From assembly GCA_903894295.1 (NCBI GenBank), contig CAITPI010000044.1:1-41212 (forward strand): a DNA stretch of 41,212 nt. The letters are read 5' to 3'. This document shows positions 32,054 to 40,145 of the stretch, in pieces. This DNA comes from an uncultured Acidimicrobiaceae bacterium. Lineage in GTDB: Bacteria; Actinomycetota; Acidimicrobiia; Acidimicrobiales; RAAP-2. The position numbers and the translations under genes are program-made. The notes under the pieces are model-generated. The model searched no databases and was not told the origin of the DNA. It was given only the letters and a program-made list of their open reading frames with translations. Position 1 is the first letter of the stretch. The number at the start of each line of letters is the position of its first letter.

Positions 32054-33646
32054 TCAGCCCCGGGGCTGGAACACCCCAAACACCCCACGCAGCACGTCGG
32101 AGACTTCCCCGAGCGTGGCCATGCGGGACAGGGCCACCTTCATCGGCACCAGCAGGTTCTGGGTGCCCCGGGCCGCCGCTTCGACATCGGCCAGCGCTGC
32201 ATCCACGCCGGCCTGGTCGCGGTCCTGCTTGAGCCGGGACACCCGGGCCACCTGGGCCCGTTGCTGCGCGACGTCGATCGGGAACACGTCGGCCGCTTCG
32301 GAGACCTCGTCGGTGAACTTGTTCACGCCCACCACGACCTTGCGGCCCGAGTCGATGTCCTTGGCATAGGCGTAGGCCGACTGCTCGATCTCCTCCTGCA
32401 TGTACTGGGCCTCGATGGCGTCGACGGCCCCGCCCATCGAGTCGATCTCCTCGAGATAGCGCCAGGCCGCCGCTTCGACCTCGTCGGTCAGCGACTCGAC
32501 GAACCACGAGCCGGCCAGGGGATCGACCGTGTCGGCGATACCTGACTCGTAGCCCACGATCTGCTGGGTCCGGAGGGCGATCTTGGCCGCCTTCTCGGTG
32601 GGAAGCCCGAGCGCCTCGTCGAAACCGTTGGTGTGGAGGCTCTGGGTGCCCCCGAGGGCGGCCGCCATGGCCTGCACGGTCACCCGGACGATGTTGTTCT
32701 CGGGCTGCTGGGCCGTCAGGGTGGATCCGCCGGTCTGGGTATGGAACCGCAGCAAGGTCGACTTCTCGTTCCTGGCTCCGAAGCGCTCGGTCATGATCCG
32801 GGCCCACATCCGTCGGGCGGCCCGGTACTTGGCGACCTCCTCGAACAGGTTGTTGTGGGCGTTCCAGAAGAAGGAGAGTCGTGGCGCAAAGTCGTCGACG
32901 TCGAGTCCGGCGGCGATCGCGGCCTCGACGTAGGCAATCCCGTTGGCGATGGTGAACGCGATCTCCTGCACCGCCGTCGAGCCGGCCTCCCGGATGTGGT
33001 AGCCCGAGATGGAGATGGTGTTCCAGTTGGGGATGTGCTCGGCGCAGTAGGCAAAGGTGTCGGTGATCAGCCGCATGGAGGGCCGGGGCGGGTAGATGTA
33101 GGTGCCCCGGGCCACGTACTCCTTCAGGATGTCGTTCTGGATGGTGCCGTTCAGTTGGTGGCCGGCGACCCCGTTTTCCTCACCGACCAACTGGTAGAGC
33201 AGGAGCAGGATGGCTCCCGTGGCGTTGATCGTCATCGACGTGGACACCTCGTCGAGGGGCAGACCGGCCAGCAGCAGGCGCATGTCCTCCAGCGAATCGA
33301 TGGCCACACCGACCTTGCCCACTTCGCCTTCGCTCCGCGGGTGGTCCGAGTCGTAACCCATCTGGGTCGGCAGGTCGAAGGCACAGGACAGCCCGGTCTG
33401 ACCGGCATCCAGCAGGAACTTGAACCGTTGGTTGGTGGCTTCGGCCGTGCCGAAACCGGCGTACTGGCGCATCGTCCACAACCGGCCCCGGTACATGTCG
33501 GGCCGGATGCCCCGGGTATAGGGATATCGTCCGGGCTCGCCCAGGGCGACGGCGGGGTCCCAGTTGGCCAGATCGTCGGGTCCGTAGGACTGCTTGATCT
33601 CGATGCCCGAATCGGTCACGTGATCTGATGGAGTGTCAGGAGCCAT
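32054..33646 (-). CDS. Methylmalonyl-CoA mutase large subunit (catalytic domain only)
   Basis: 530 residues forming the TIM-barrel and substrate domain, without the C-terminal cobalamin-binding domain of about 130 residues found in single-chain mutases. Thus it belongs to the separate-subunit type and needs a small B12-binding partner not in the window. [20 protein letters not shown] holds Tyr62 at the position where methylmalonyl-CoA mutase has Tyr; isobutyryl- and hydroxyisobutyryl-CoA mutases have Phe or Ile there, so methylmalonyl-CoA is the likely substrate. [11 protein letters not shown] and [17 protein letters not shown] also fit. The ATG at 33646 follows TATCCT by six bases, favouring it over GTG 33652. 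It converts methylmalonyl-CoA to succinyl-CoA, downstream of propionyl-CoA carboxylation. No epimerase or chaperone gene is beside it. Confidence 0.95.
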   Translation of the reverse strand: MAPDTPSDHVTDSGIEIKQSYGPDDLANWDPAVALGEPGRYPYTRGIRPDMYRGRLWTMRQYAGFGTAEATNQRFKFLLDAGQTGLSCAFDLPTQMGYDSDHPRSEGEVGKVGVAIDSLEDMRLLLAGLPLDEVSTSMTINATGAILLLLYQLVGEENGVAGHQLNGTIQNDILKEYVARGTYIYPPRPSMRLITDTFAYCAEHIPNWNTISISGYHIREAGSTAVQEIAFTIANGIAYVEAAIAAGLDVDDFAPRLSFFWNAHNNLFEEVAKYRAARRMWARIMTERFGARNEKSTLLRFHTQTGGSTLTAQQPENNIVRVTVQAMAAALGGTQSLHTNGFDEALGLPTEKAAKIALRTQQIVGYESGIADTVDPLAGSWFVESLTDEVEAAAWRYLEEIDSMGGAVDAIEAQYMQEEIEQSAYAYAKDIDSGRKVVVGVNKFTDEVSEAADVFPIDVAQQRAQVARVSRLKQDRDQAGVDAALADVEAAARGTQNLLVPMKVALSRMATLGEVSDVLRGVFGVFQPRG

Positions 33647-33652
33647 GCCCAC

Positions 33653-33658
33653 AGGATA
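33653..33658 (-). promoter_or_regulatory. Putative -10 element of leaderless mutase gene
   Basis: TATCCT, six bases before the ATG at 33646, with no Shine-Dalgarno in the gap. Confidence 0.45.
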
Positions 33659-33682
33659 GGGGAAGGCTTCCGGCCTGTTCGA

Positions 33683-33711
33683 CGACCGGGCAACGACCGG
33701 GCAACGACCGG
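33683..33711. repeat. 11-bp tandem repeats between divergent genes
   Basis: CGACCGGGCAA occurs at 33683-33693 and 33694-33704, followed by CGACCGG at 33705-33711. The 11-bp period equals about one DNA turn, so each copy presents the same face. The repeats lie about 25 bp upstream of the mutase -10 element and about 30 bp upstream of a candidate HPP -10 (TAGCAT, 33741-33746). They may be a regulatory site or simple slippage. Confidence 0.9.
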
Positions 33712-33802
33712 CGATACTGCAACCCGTCCGCCCGGTCGCCTAGCATCTTCCCATCCCTGGTCGGCCCATGGACCGCCGAGAGAACCCGGACGAGGTGACC
33801 CC

Positions 33803-34384
33803 ATGCCCGAGACGACGAAGACGACCGAACAGTGGTTTTCCCGCTACGCCCGCCGCTGGATGCCGACCTCGACCCGGCCGCCCCGGCCCACCGCCGGGAA
33901 GATCCTCCGCACCGCCATTGCCGCCTTCATCGGGATCGCCACCATCGCCCTGGTCACCCGTCTGGTCCACGCCGGGAAGCATCCCGACCTCTTCCTGGTG
34001 GCCTCGTTTGGCGCCATGGCCATGCTGGTCTACGTGGCGCCCCAATCCGACTTCTCCCAGCCCAGAAACGTCATTGGCGGCAACATGCTCTCGGCGGCCG
34101 CCGGGGTGACCATGCACTACCTCTTGCCCAACAACGTGATCCTCGCTGCCGCCAGCGCCGTGGCGGTCGCGGCCATTCTCATGCAGGCCACCCGGACGGT
34201 GAACCCGCCGGCCGGCTCCACCGCCCTGATCCCGGTGATCGGCGACAGCACCGTCCACCATCTGGGCTACCTCTTCGTGCTGACACCGGTCGGTCTCGGC
34301 GCAGCGGTTCTGGTGCTGGTGGCCATGGTGGTGAACAACCTCTTCAGCGACCCCACCCACCACTACCCCACCTACTGGTGGTAG
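33803..34384 (+). CDS. HPP-family integral membrane protein
   Basis: 193 residues. After a basic N-terminus of about 30 residues there are four or five hydrophobic segments. The signature TRTVNPPAGSTALIPVIG corresponds to the HPP motif (here NPP) of this family; some plant and cyanobacterial members have been linked to nitrite transport, but most are uncharacterised. The first loop has LFLVASFGAMAMLVYVAP and QPRNVIGGN, also family-like. The ATG at 33803 has GAGGTG five bases upstream. It is divergent from the mutase gene, with 11-bp repeats in the gap, and convergent to a 45-residue membrane protein 23 bp away. The tail HHYPTYWW is unusually aromatic. Its substrate is unknown. Confidence 0.88.
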   Translation: MPETTKTTEQWFSRYARRWMPTSTRPPRPTAGKILRTAIAAFIGIATIALVTRLVHAGKHPDLFLVASFGAMAMLVYVAPQSDFSQPRNVIGGNMLSAAAGVTMHYLLPNNVILAAASAVAVAAILMQATRTVNPPAGSTALIPVIGDSTVHHLGYLFVLTPVGLGAAVLVLVAMVVNNLFSDPTHHYPTYWW

Positions 34385-34407
34385 GAGGGCGCCCAGGATC
34401 CCGGCCG

Positions 34408-34545
34408 TCAGCCGTGACCGAGCAGCACCAGCAGCACCACGCCGACGAGGACCACCGCCAGAACCAGCACGGTGGCCAGGGCCACTCCGCCACTTTGGGT
34501 ACTGAAGAACCGGACCCAACGGCTCCTGAACGAACGTTCCGCCAT
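34408..34545 (-). CDS. Small single-helix membrane protein (45 aa)
   Basis: A short frame from ATG 34545 to TGA 34408 encodes 45 residues. A basic N-terminus (MAERSFRSRWVRFF) precedes a strongly hydrophobic helix (GVALATVLVLAVVLVGVVLL) and a short GHG end. GGAAG lies five bases upstream of the ATG, a good ribosome-binding site. The Arg-rich N-terminus and helix suggest an inside-positive single-pass topology. The gene is convergent to the HPP gene. There is no recognised family; it could be a small accessory subunit or spurious. The combination of ribosome-binding site, clean helix and charge bias makes translation plausible. Confidence 0.6.
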   Translation of the reverse strand: MAERSFRSRWVRFFSTQSGGVALATVLVLAVVLVGVVLLVLLGHG

Positions 34546-34730
34546 GTGCACTTCCGCCTGTCTGCCCCTCCACGCCAATGAGGTGACCGGGAGGGTTTGA
34601 CGAAGAGACGTTTCCGCCCGTCAGTCCGTCACCTGTCCGCCCGTTCGGGTGCCATCGTAGTGTCCGGCGACGTTCCGGCAGGCGAATCTCAGGTGTAGGG
34701 CCCGCAGAATCAGGTCACCACAGAGGGGCT
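34546..34730. other. Gene-free stretch before accessory segment
   Basis: I see no supported gene here. Codon use and base composition begin to shift toward lower G+C. A 79-codon minus-strand open frame (34621-34860) lacks a ribosome-binding site, family motifs or hydrophobic pattern. Confidence 0.6.
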
Positions 34731-35007
34731 CTGCGCTGGACCTTCGCAAACACGGCCGTGTTGACGTCTCCTTCTGGGAGATGTCCCATACCGGCATGGG
34801 GTCGCCCTCTTTCCGACCACGTTGGCCAAGGACTTTGCCGCGGCTCACCACCTGCAACATCTGGCCAAGACGGTCCTGGTCGTGGGAGCCAACATCGCTG
34901 CGTTCGGGATCGTGTGGCTGCTAAAATTTGCCATCTTCAACAAACTGATCGCTCAGATTGCCGCAGCCAAGTCACACGACGAGGAGTTGGCCGAGCGTGC
35001 CAGTTAG
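34731..35007 (+). pseudogene. GtrA-family flippase remnant, frameshifted
   Basis: Reading three frames in turn gives a continuous GtrA-like C-terminal half. LRWTFA (34731 on) is followed by KHGRVDVSFWEMSHTGMG in the next frame, then VALFPTTLAKDFAAAHHL, then VLVVGANIAAFGIVWLLKF, ending NKLIAQIAAAK before TAG at 35007. Actinobacterial GtrA proteins, as I recall them, have the same order: a WTF/RSH-type loop, PFW-MSF-G, A--HHLHHL, ANL-AFG-LW-LKF--FN. GtrA proteins move polyprenyl-linked sugars across the membrane. The N-terminal half is absent and at least two one-base shifts (near 34745 and 34798) break the frame, so it should be inactive. The final 61 codons remain open from TTG 34822. It marks an old glycan-modification locus. 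Confidence 0.62.
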
Positions 35008-35118
35008 TTCGATGGGACCTTTGTTCGATCAGCGGCCGGGGCTTCCCCACTTCAGTCAGCCCAGGATGCCCGGCGAACCCGACGCCCGGCCGGCAACCGA
35101 ACCTCCTTGGCGATCAGC

Positions 35119-35150
35119 GAATGGCGCCGGCATCGAATGGCGCCGGCATC
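35119..35150. repeat. Perfect 16-bp tandem duplication
   Basis: GAATGGCGCCGGCATC occurs twice in direct succession (35119-35134, 35135-35150), about 60 bp before the membrane protein start. It may be replication slippage or a footprint of a past insertion; the internal GCGCCGGC half is GC-palindromic. Confidence 0.9.
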
Positions 35151-35211
35151 GAGGTGCCTTACGAGTACCGCGCTCTGTTCTGGGCAACACGTGACAGATA
35201 GAAGAACGGAG

Positions 35212-36741
35212 ATGGGGAGCGCGGTCGCACCCGGGGGCGTCGACGAGAGCTCGATGGACAACGCCGCCGTCGATGTCGCCCCGACGGGCCCGGACACGTT
35301 GGTGAGGCGCATCGTGGGCAAACTGCCGCGATGGTTGGTGTTAACCCTCACCGTCCTCGGCTTTGCCGCCCCGGTCGGCATGTATTTCCAGATGGTCCAT
35401 CGCTATGCCATCAATGTGGTCTTCTGGGACCAATTCGACGATGTCACCGTCATCAAAGCCTCCTTTAGCCACTTCTTCCCCTGGGGGGTCATGTGGGCGC
35501 AGCACAACGATACCCGGATCTTCTTTCCGAACTTGATCGTGGTCCTGCTGGCACACACTTTGCAGTTCAACATCGTCATCGAGGAGTACCTGAGTGCATC
35601 CATCCTCGTGGCGGCTATTGCGCTGATCATCTGCGCCCACAAGCGCCGATCACCGAGCGTCCCGTGGCTCTTCTACTGCCCGGTCGCCATAGTGATGCTC
35701 TCCTTGGTGCAGTACCAGAACGCGCTGTGGGGCTTCCAGATCGCCTGGCCACTGACCATGCTCGGCCTAGCCGCGGCAATCTTCTTTCTGGACCGCATCG
35801 AACTGCGCTGGGCGTTCGTGGGACTGGCGATCCTGGCTGCGGTGATAGGAACTCTCTCGCTCATCCAGGGGTTCCTGATCTGGCCGGTGGGCTTCGTGCT
35901 CCTCTATCACCGACGCAGGCTCATGACGGCTGTGCCATGGGGGGTCGCTGCGGCGACCACGGCCGCGGTCTACTTCCGCAACTTCGACTCGACTCTTGGC
36001 TCAGGGTACCCTGGCTATGCCTCGCACCACCTCGTCGACTCGATCAAGTTCTATCTCTACGCACTCGGAAGTGTGCTCGGCGTTCCCTACAGCGCGAACC
36101 CCCAAGACACCAGTAACCAGTGGGTCCAACTCTTCGGACTCGCTACCGTCGTCGTAGCTGTCATCGCCATACTTCTCTTCGGGATCAAACGGGATAGTTC
36201 CACCGGCAGCCCCATCGGGGTAGTTCTGGTGTTGTTCGCATTGGCCTTCGCCGCCATGGTTACCAAGGGAAGGATCATCGGCGGACTGCTATTTGCCGGT
36301 GCGTCACGGTATACAATCTTCGACCTCCTGGTCCTCACGGGGACTTACTTGGCGCTACTTGGACACCCCCCGATTCCGGAGATCTTCACCAAATGGCGTC
36401 GCTCCACTGCCGATCAAGCACCCTCAGTAGATTCGGCCAACGCTGAGGATCGAGAGCGGGGATGGCCAACACGGGTCCTGATTCCAGAGATCTTTGCCCT
36501 CACTGGCCTCCTCATTGCCATCCAAGTGCCGGTCGGGTTCCACTACGGGAGCCAAGGCGCAGCTGTATTCAGCACGTACCCACGGACGGCACTCGCCTTG
36601 GAGCAGAACATCCACCAGTTCACATCAGCACAGGCAGCATCTCTCTACTTCTCTTTCGAGCCTGGTCCATGGGTGATTGAACGGATCGATTTTCTCCAAA
36701 GCCACCATCTGGGGTTCTTCAACTCGACCGGGAAGCCCTAG
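35212..36741 (+). CDS. Polytopic membrane protein of unknown function (GT-C-like)
   Basis: About 509 residues with roughly ten to twelve hydrophobic helices. The first outside loop reads NVVFWDQFDDVTVI, with clustered acidic residues, then MWAQHNDTRIFFPNLIVVLL. The WDQ-DD and QHN-TR-FPNL pattern recalls uncharacterised actinobacterial membrane proteins near glycan genes and the acidic first loop of GT-C transferases, so a lipid-linked-sugar transferase role is possible but unproven. A soluble C-terminal part follows. The start is uncertain: ATG 35212 is used, while GTG 35191 and ATG 35254 are alternatives and none has a well-spaced ribosome-binding site. G+C is lower than in the left of the window. 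It is first in a plus-strand run of four accessory genes. Confidence 0.72.
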   Translation: MGSAVAPGGVDESSMDNAAVDVAPTGPDTLVRRIVGKLPRWLVLTLTVLGFAAPVGMYFQMVHRYAINVVFWDQFDDVTVIKASFSHFFPWGVMWAQHNDTRIFFPNLIVVLLAHTLQFNIVIEEYLSASILVAAIALIICAHKRRSPSVPWLFYCPVAIVMLSLVQYQNALWGFQIAWPLTMLGLAAAIFFLDRIELRWAFVGLAILAAVIGTLSLIQGFLIWPVGFVLLYHRRRLMTAVPWGVAAATTAAVYFRNFDSTLGSGYPGYASHHLVDSIKFYLYALGSVLGVPYSANPQDTSNQWVQLFGLATVVVAVIAILLFGIKRDSSTGSPIGVVLVLFALAFAAMVTKGRIIGGLLFAGASRYTIFDLLVLTGTYLALLGHPPIPEIFTKWRRSTADQAPSVDSANAEDRERGWPTRVLIPEIFALTGLLIAIQVPVGFHYGSQGAAVFSTYPRTALALEQNIHQFTSAQAASLYFSFEPGPWVIERIDFLQSHHLGFFNSTGKP

Positions 36742-36801
36742 TATCACTAGCGGTGGGTCAGGCCAGAGCGCTCGCTCAACTTACGCATACGGGAGCCACG
36801 G

Positions 36802-37470
36802 ATGTCATCCATCAACTATGAACGGCTGTATGAATACCGCTTCAAGGATGTCGATCAGGCGAGTCGTCAGGCCGTCTGGAACGAGATCGGCACCTTTGTC
36901 TACGAACGGATGGGTGGCCCCACCAAAGTCCTCGATCCATCAGCCGGTCGGTGCGAGTTTCTCAATGCCATACCTGCCGCAGAGAGGTGGAGCGTCGACC
37001 AAGTCGACAACTCGGCGTTCCAAAGCCCAGGAATCACGGCTATCACGAGTGACATCTTCGATGCAGACCTTCCAGCCAAGTACTTCGATGGCGTCTTCGT
37101 GTCTAACTTCCTCGAGCACCTGCTGACCCAGGAAGACGTCGCCCGGTTCCTCGGCCTCATGTTCGACTGCACGGCTGACGGAGCCCGAATCGCCATCATC
37201 GGACCCAACTTCAAGTACTGCAGTCGCGAGTATTTCGACTGCGCCGATCACACGCTGGCCCTCACGCATGTAGCGGTTGCAGAGCACCTGTACGCCGCTG
37301 GATTCACCATCGAAGAGGTCGCACCTCGGTTCCTCCCCTTTTCTTTCCGCGGCATCTTGCCCCCGTCGCCGGTGCTCACCCGCCGATACCTTCATGCCCG
37401 TCCCACCTGGAAGGTCCTGGGGAAGCAGTTCCTGGTAATCGCCACGAAGCCCAACGACGCCGACCGCTGA
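36802..37470 (+). CDS. Class I SAM-dependent methyltransferase
   Basis: 222 residues. Motif I is VLDPSAGRCEFLNAI, a variant of the Gly-rich SAM loop with Cys where Gly is usual. VDQVDN may be the acidic end of beta 2, FDGVFVSNFLEHL is the usual post-motif II/III segment, and ARIAIIGPNFKYC forms the following strand. YFDCADHTLALTHVAVAEHL and a hydrophobic, Pro-rich C-terminus complete it. Similar enzymes sit in polysaccharide or glycolipid loci and methylate sugars or polyprenol intermediates, but the acceptor is unknown. GGGAG lies eight bases upstream of the ATG at 36802. It is between two membrane-protein genes, about 60 bp after the first, on the same strand. Confidence 0.85.
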   Translation: MSSINYERLYEYRFKDVDQASRQAVWNEIGTFVYERMGGPTKVLDPSAGRCEFLNAIPAAERWSVDQVDNSAFQSPGITAITSDIFDADLPAKYFDGVFVSNFLEHLLTQEDVARFLGLMFDCTADGARIAIIGPNFKYCSREYFDCADHTLALTHVAVAEHLYAAGFTIEEVAPRFLPFSFRGILPPSPVLTRRYLHARPTWKVLGKQFLVIATKPNDADR

Positions 37471-37559
37471 CCTACGGTGACCGCCTCGTTCACAAATCAC
37501 AGCTTCGATGGGCAGCGACAGAGGATCATTGTGGCGAAAACGATTGGAGCGGGTGGCAA

Positions 37560-38714
37560 GTGGTGACCGACTCGCGGGTTGCGGAATCTCCACGGGTGAT
37601 CGGTGAGTCGCTGTCGACCCACCGCAACAGTCTCAACTTCCTCCGCCTGATCTTCGCCACTGTTGTCGTACTTTCCCATGCCGCCTCACTGGGCTGGTTC
37701 ACCTCGTGGGAGGGTGTCTTCAACAACACAACAATGGCCCAAGTCGCCCTCTATGGATTCTTTGGGGTCAGTGGCTATCTGATCGCACAGAGCGCCATGA
37801 GGACGACCGCTTGGGGGTATCTTTGGCGGCGGTCGCTCCGTATCTTCCCTGGGCTGATCACCTGTCTCGTGGTGATTGCCGCCGTCTTCGGCGTGATCGC
37901 CTGGATGCAGCAGTCACACCCGCGCTGCGGGTTTTCGTGTTACCTCAACGCTCCTGACGGCCCCTTCACCTACGTGCTCAAGAACGCGTTGCTGTCGAAT
38001 CCCTTTTGGAAGCAGCAAACGATCGCCGGAACTCCCCTGACGGCACTTCCGAACTGGAACACGCCGATCTGGACCCTCTTCTTTGAGTTCCTCTGCTACC
38101 TCATGCTGTTGGTCTTCGCCGTGCTCGGATTGCTGCGGCGGCGAATCTTGACGCTGGTGTGTACCCTGACGTTGTGGATGGCCGTCGCGGTCATCACCGT
38201 AACGCCATCACTGTCCGATCAGTTCACGGTCCTTCACTACTGCAATCTCGAGGCGTTCATGCGTTTCGCCGAAATCTTCCTGACGGCCTCGGTGCTGTAC
38301 CTCTACCGTGAGCGGATTCCGGACAGAGGCTGGCTGGCACTCGCCAGCCTCGTACTCTTCGTCATCGGCGTGGGGCTACCCAATGGGGGAAAGATACCGA
38401 CCTATTCGTTCACTCCCGTGGACATCTTCTTGCCTTTCATGGTCTACCCCGTCTTGTGGCTCGGCATCCACCTGCCGTTCCAGTCGATCGGATCAAAGAA
38501 CGATTATTCGTACGGCATCTACATCTACGGATGGCCGGTGACTCAGATGTTCGTGCTCTGGCAGTTCGAGCGCTTCGGGCTGATCGCTTTCCTTGCAGCC
38601 TGCCTGTTCGCGACAGTGCCGTTCGCCGTCGCCAGTTGGTGGCTGATCGAACGAAACGCCCTTTCGCTGAAGCGCCTTGTGCCTGGACGATCATTGACCG
38701 ACCGCACATCATGA
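37560..38714 (+). CDS. Acyltransferase family 3 membrane protein (OafA/YrhL-like)
   Basis: 384 residues with about ten hydrophobic helices. NFLRLIFATVVVLSHAASLG contains the conserved His40 that family members require. GFFGVSGYLIAQS and YLWRRSLRIFPGL with its Arg residues are also diagnostic, and the C-terminus has SYGIYIYGWPVTQMF. Members transfer acetyl or other acyl groups from the inner membrane face onto sugars of surface polysaccharide, O-antigen or peptidoglycan. The start is GTG 37560; GTG 37563 directly after it is equally likely, with GGAGCGGG upstream. It follows the methyltransferase by 89 bp, suggesting a decoration cassette. Unlike some OafA proteins it has no SGNH domain. Confidence 0.93.
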   Translation: MVTDSRVAESPRVIGESLSTHRNSLNFLRLIFATVVVLSHAASLGWFTSWEGVFNNTTMAQVALYGFFGVSGYLIAQSAMRTTAWGYLWRRSLRIFPGLITCLVVIAAVFGVIAWMQQSHPRCGFSCYLNAPDGPFTYVLKNALLSNPFWKQQTIAGTPLTALPNWNTPIWTLFFEFLCYLMLLVFAVLGLLRRRILTLVCTLTLWMAVAVITVTPSLSDQFTVLHYCNLEAFMRFAEIFLTASVLYLYRERIPDRGWLALASLVLFVIGVGLPNGGKIPTYSFTPVDIFLPFMVYPVLWLGIHLPFQSIGSKNDYSYGIYIYGWPVTQMFVLWQFERFGLIAFLAACLFATVPFAVASWWLIERNALSLKRLVPGRSLTDRTS

Positions 38715-38936
38715 TGGTGCATCGATGGCCAAGGCAGGCGCCCGCATTGCAATGTGGCACCTGGATTCTTTCCCTGAGGCTCCTCGCTGGCGAGTTGTCA
38801 CCAGCCCAGCCCCGAAGTCACTGAACATAGTGCTGGGATTCACCTCCACCGGCGCCTAGCCTTGCAACCCATGGTCGGCCTTTGCTGCTGATCATGTGAA
38901 AGAAACCGTCAGTTGACGTTCAACCGCAACAGTTCG

Positions 38937-40145
38937 ATGGCGAATGTCGACGATGGGCAGGTCGACGGCTTACTGGGCGATGCCCAACCCACTGCGACCT
39001 CACGTACCTCCGTCATCATCAAGTCCCCGCTGAGTTGGTCCATCGTCCTGGCCGTGCTGGCGTGGCCCGTGGCTCCGTCCGCGCTCTACCCATGCCCGGG
39101 GCTCGACTGCTCCTGGCAGGGAACACTCCAGCGCGCTGCCGTGCTGAGGATGCCGTATGGAACCCATGTGGTGTTCACCTACGGTCCCCTGGGCTTTCTC
39201 ACTACGCCGGAACTGTTCGAGCCCGTTCCTGCCATCCTGGCTTTCTGTTTCATCCTGTCGGTCTCGGTCGGCATCTTCTACGTACTGATGCGAGGACTCC
39301 GACCGTTCATGCCACTGTGGTGCACCGTTGCTGCCGCCTATGTCGTCGGAGCGGCAGCCGTTCTGACATCTGCGGTGAACGACAACGTCTTCCACATCTG
39401 GTTGCCCGTCCGTCCACAGTTCTTGCTCGTGTTTTGCTTGGCCATCGGCGTGGCCTTGGTGATTCGGTCCGAGGAAGCCCGACGAGTACCGGCAATCGGA
39501 CTAGGCGCCCTTGGAGCACTGACGGTTCTGATCCTGCCTGGGCTCGCGGCTGGGTTGATCGCCATCGTGTTGATCGTGGTTGTGGCAGCCCCGGCGCAGG
39601 CGCGACTGGCCACAGTTCGGGACCTTCTCCTCGGAGGCATCGTGGTGGGAACGGTGGGATGGTTCGCAACCGGCAACGGATTCACCAACATCGCGCCCTT
39701 CGTAACTAACTCCCTTTCGATCGTCACCGGCTACAGCGGGGCAATGGGCTTGTTCTCCGTCAGCGGGAAGGTTCTCACTCTTACTGTCATCGATGTGGCC
39801 GTGCTTGTAGCGCTGGCCCTCGTGGTCGGTCGAGGTGCCCGATGGTCGGTGCGCATCGGGCTGCTCGGGATGACTGCGACCGTGATGACAATTCTGTGCA
39901 AGGAGTCCTACGTCCGACCCGACAGTGCTCACGAACTGGTGTTCCTGGCTTCGGCACCGGTGGTGGCGGTCTGTCTGACCGGGGTCATCCGGGTCCGATG
40001 GACCGGGATCGGCGCGGTGGCGGTCACCACTGCTGCTGTCATCATCGGCGCCGGCACCTTCTCCCCGCTAAACGGGTCAGGTCCGGTGACTTTGACGAGG
40101 ATCTTGGAAACTCCTCAGACCCGCTCACCGAAATTCCCCAGTTGA
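38937..40145 (+). CDS. Polytopic membrane protein truncated by IS21-type insertion
   Basis: About 402 residues, with a long hydrophobic region. After a 35-residue cytoplasmic start come helices and an outside loop LRMPYGTHVVFTYGPLGFL. I recall FTYGPLGFL from large uncharacterised GT-C-like membrane proteins that are usually longer. It has eight to nine helices, ending in AVAVTTAAVIIGAGTF. The last eight residues (TRSPKFPS) and the TGA are encoded by sequence that looks like an IS21 terminal repeat (ACCGAAATTCCCCA), so the native C-terminus is lost. ATG 38937 is used; TTG 38913 would add eight residues. No ribosome-binding site is obvious. It is probably inactive, but could be expressed as a shortened protein. 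The preceding 222 bp have no supported gene. Confidence 0.72.
   Translation: MANVDDGQVDGLLGDAQPTATSRTSVIIKSPLSWSIVLAVLAWPVAPSALYPCPGLDCSWQGTLQRAAVLRMPYGTHVVFTYGPLGFLTTPELFEPVPAILAFCFILSVSVGIFYVLMRGLRPFMPLWCTVAAAYVVGAAAVLTSAVNDNVFHIWLPVRPQFLLVFCLAIGVALVIRSEEARRVPAIGLGALGALTVLILPGLAAGLIAIVLIVVVAAPAQARLATVRDLLLGGIVVGTVGWFATGNGFTNIAPFVTNSLSIVTGYSGAMGLFSVSGKVLTLTVIDVAVLVALALVVGRGARWSVRIGLLGMTATVMTILCKESYVRPDSAHELVFLASAPVVAVCLTGVIRVRWTGIGAVAVTTAAVIIGAGTFSPLNGSGPVTLTRILETPQTRSPKFPS

Noticed and set aside
33653-33802. Possible cobalamin riboswitch before the B12-dependent mutase
   Set aside because: The leader is only a few bases if the -10 at 33653-33658 is right, and no B12-box-like sequence is visible.
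34621-34860. 79-codon minus-strand frame as a small protein gene
   Set aside because: No ribosome-binding site, no hydrophobic or domain pattern, and it overlaps the GtrA remnant on the opposite strand.
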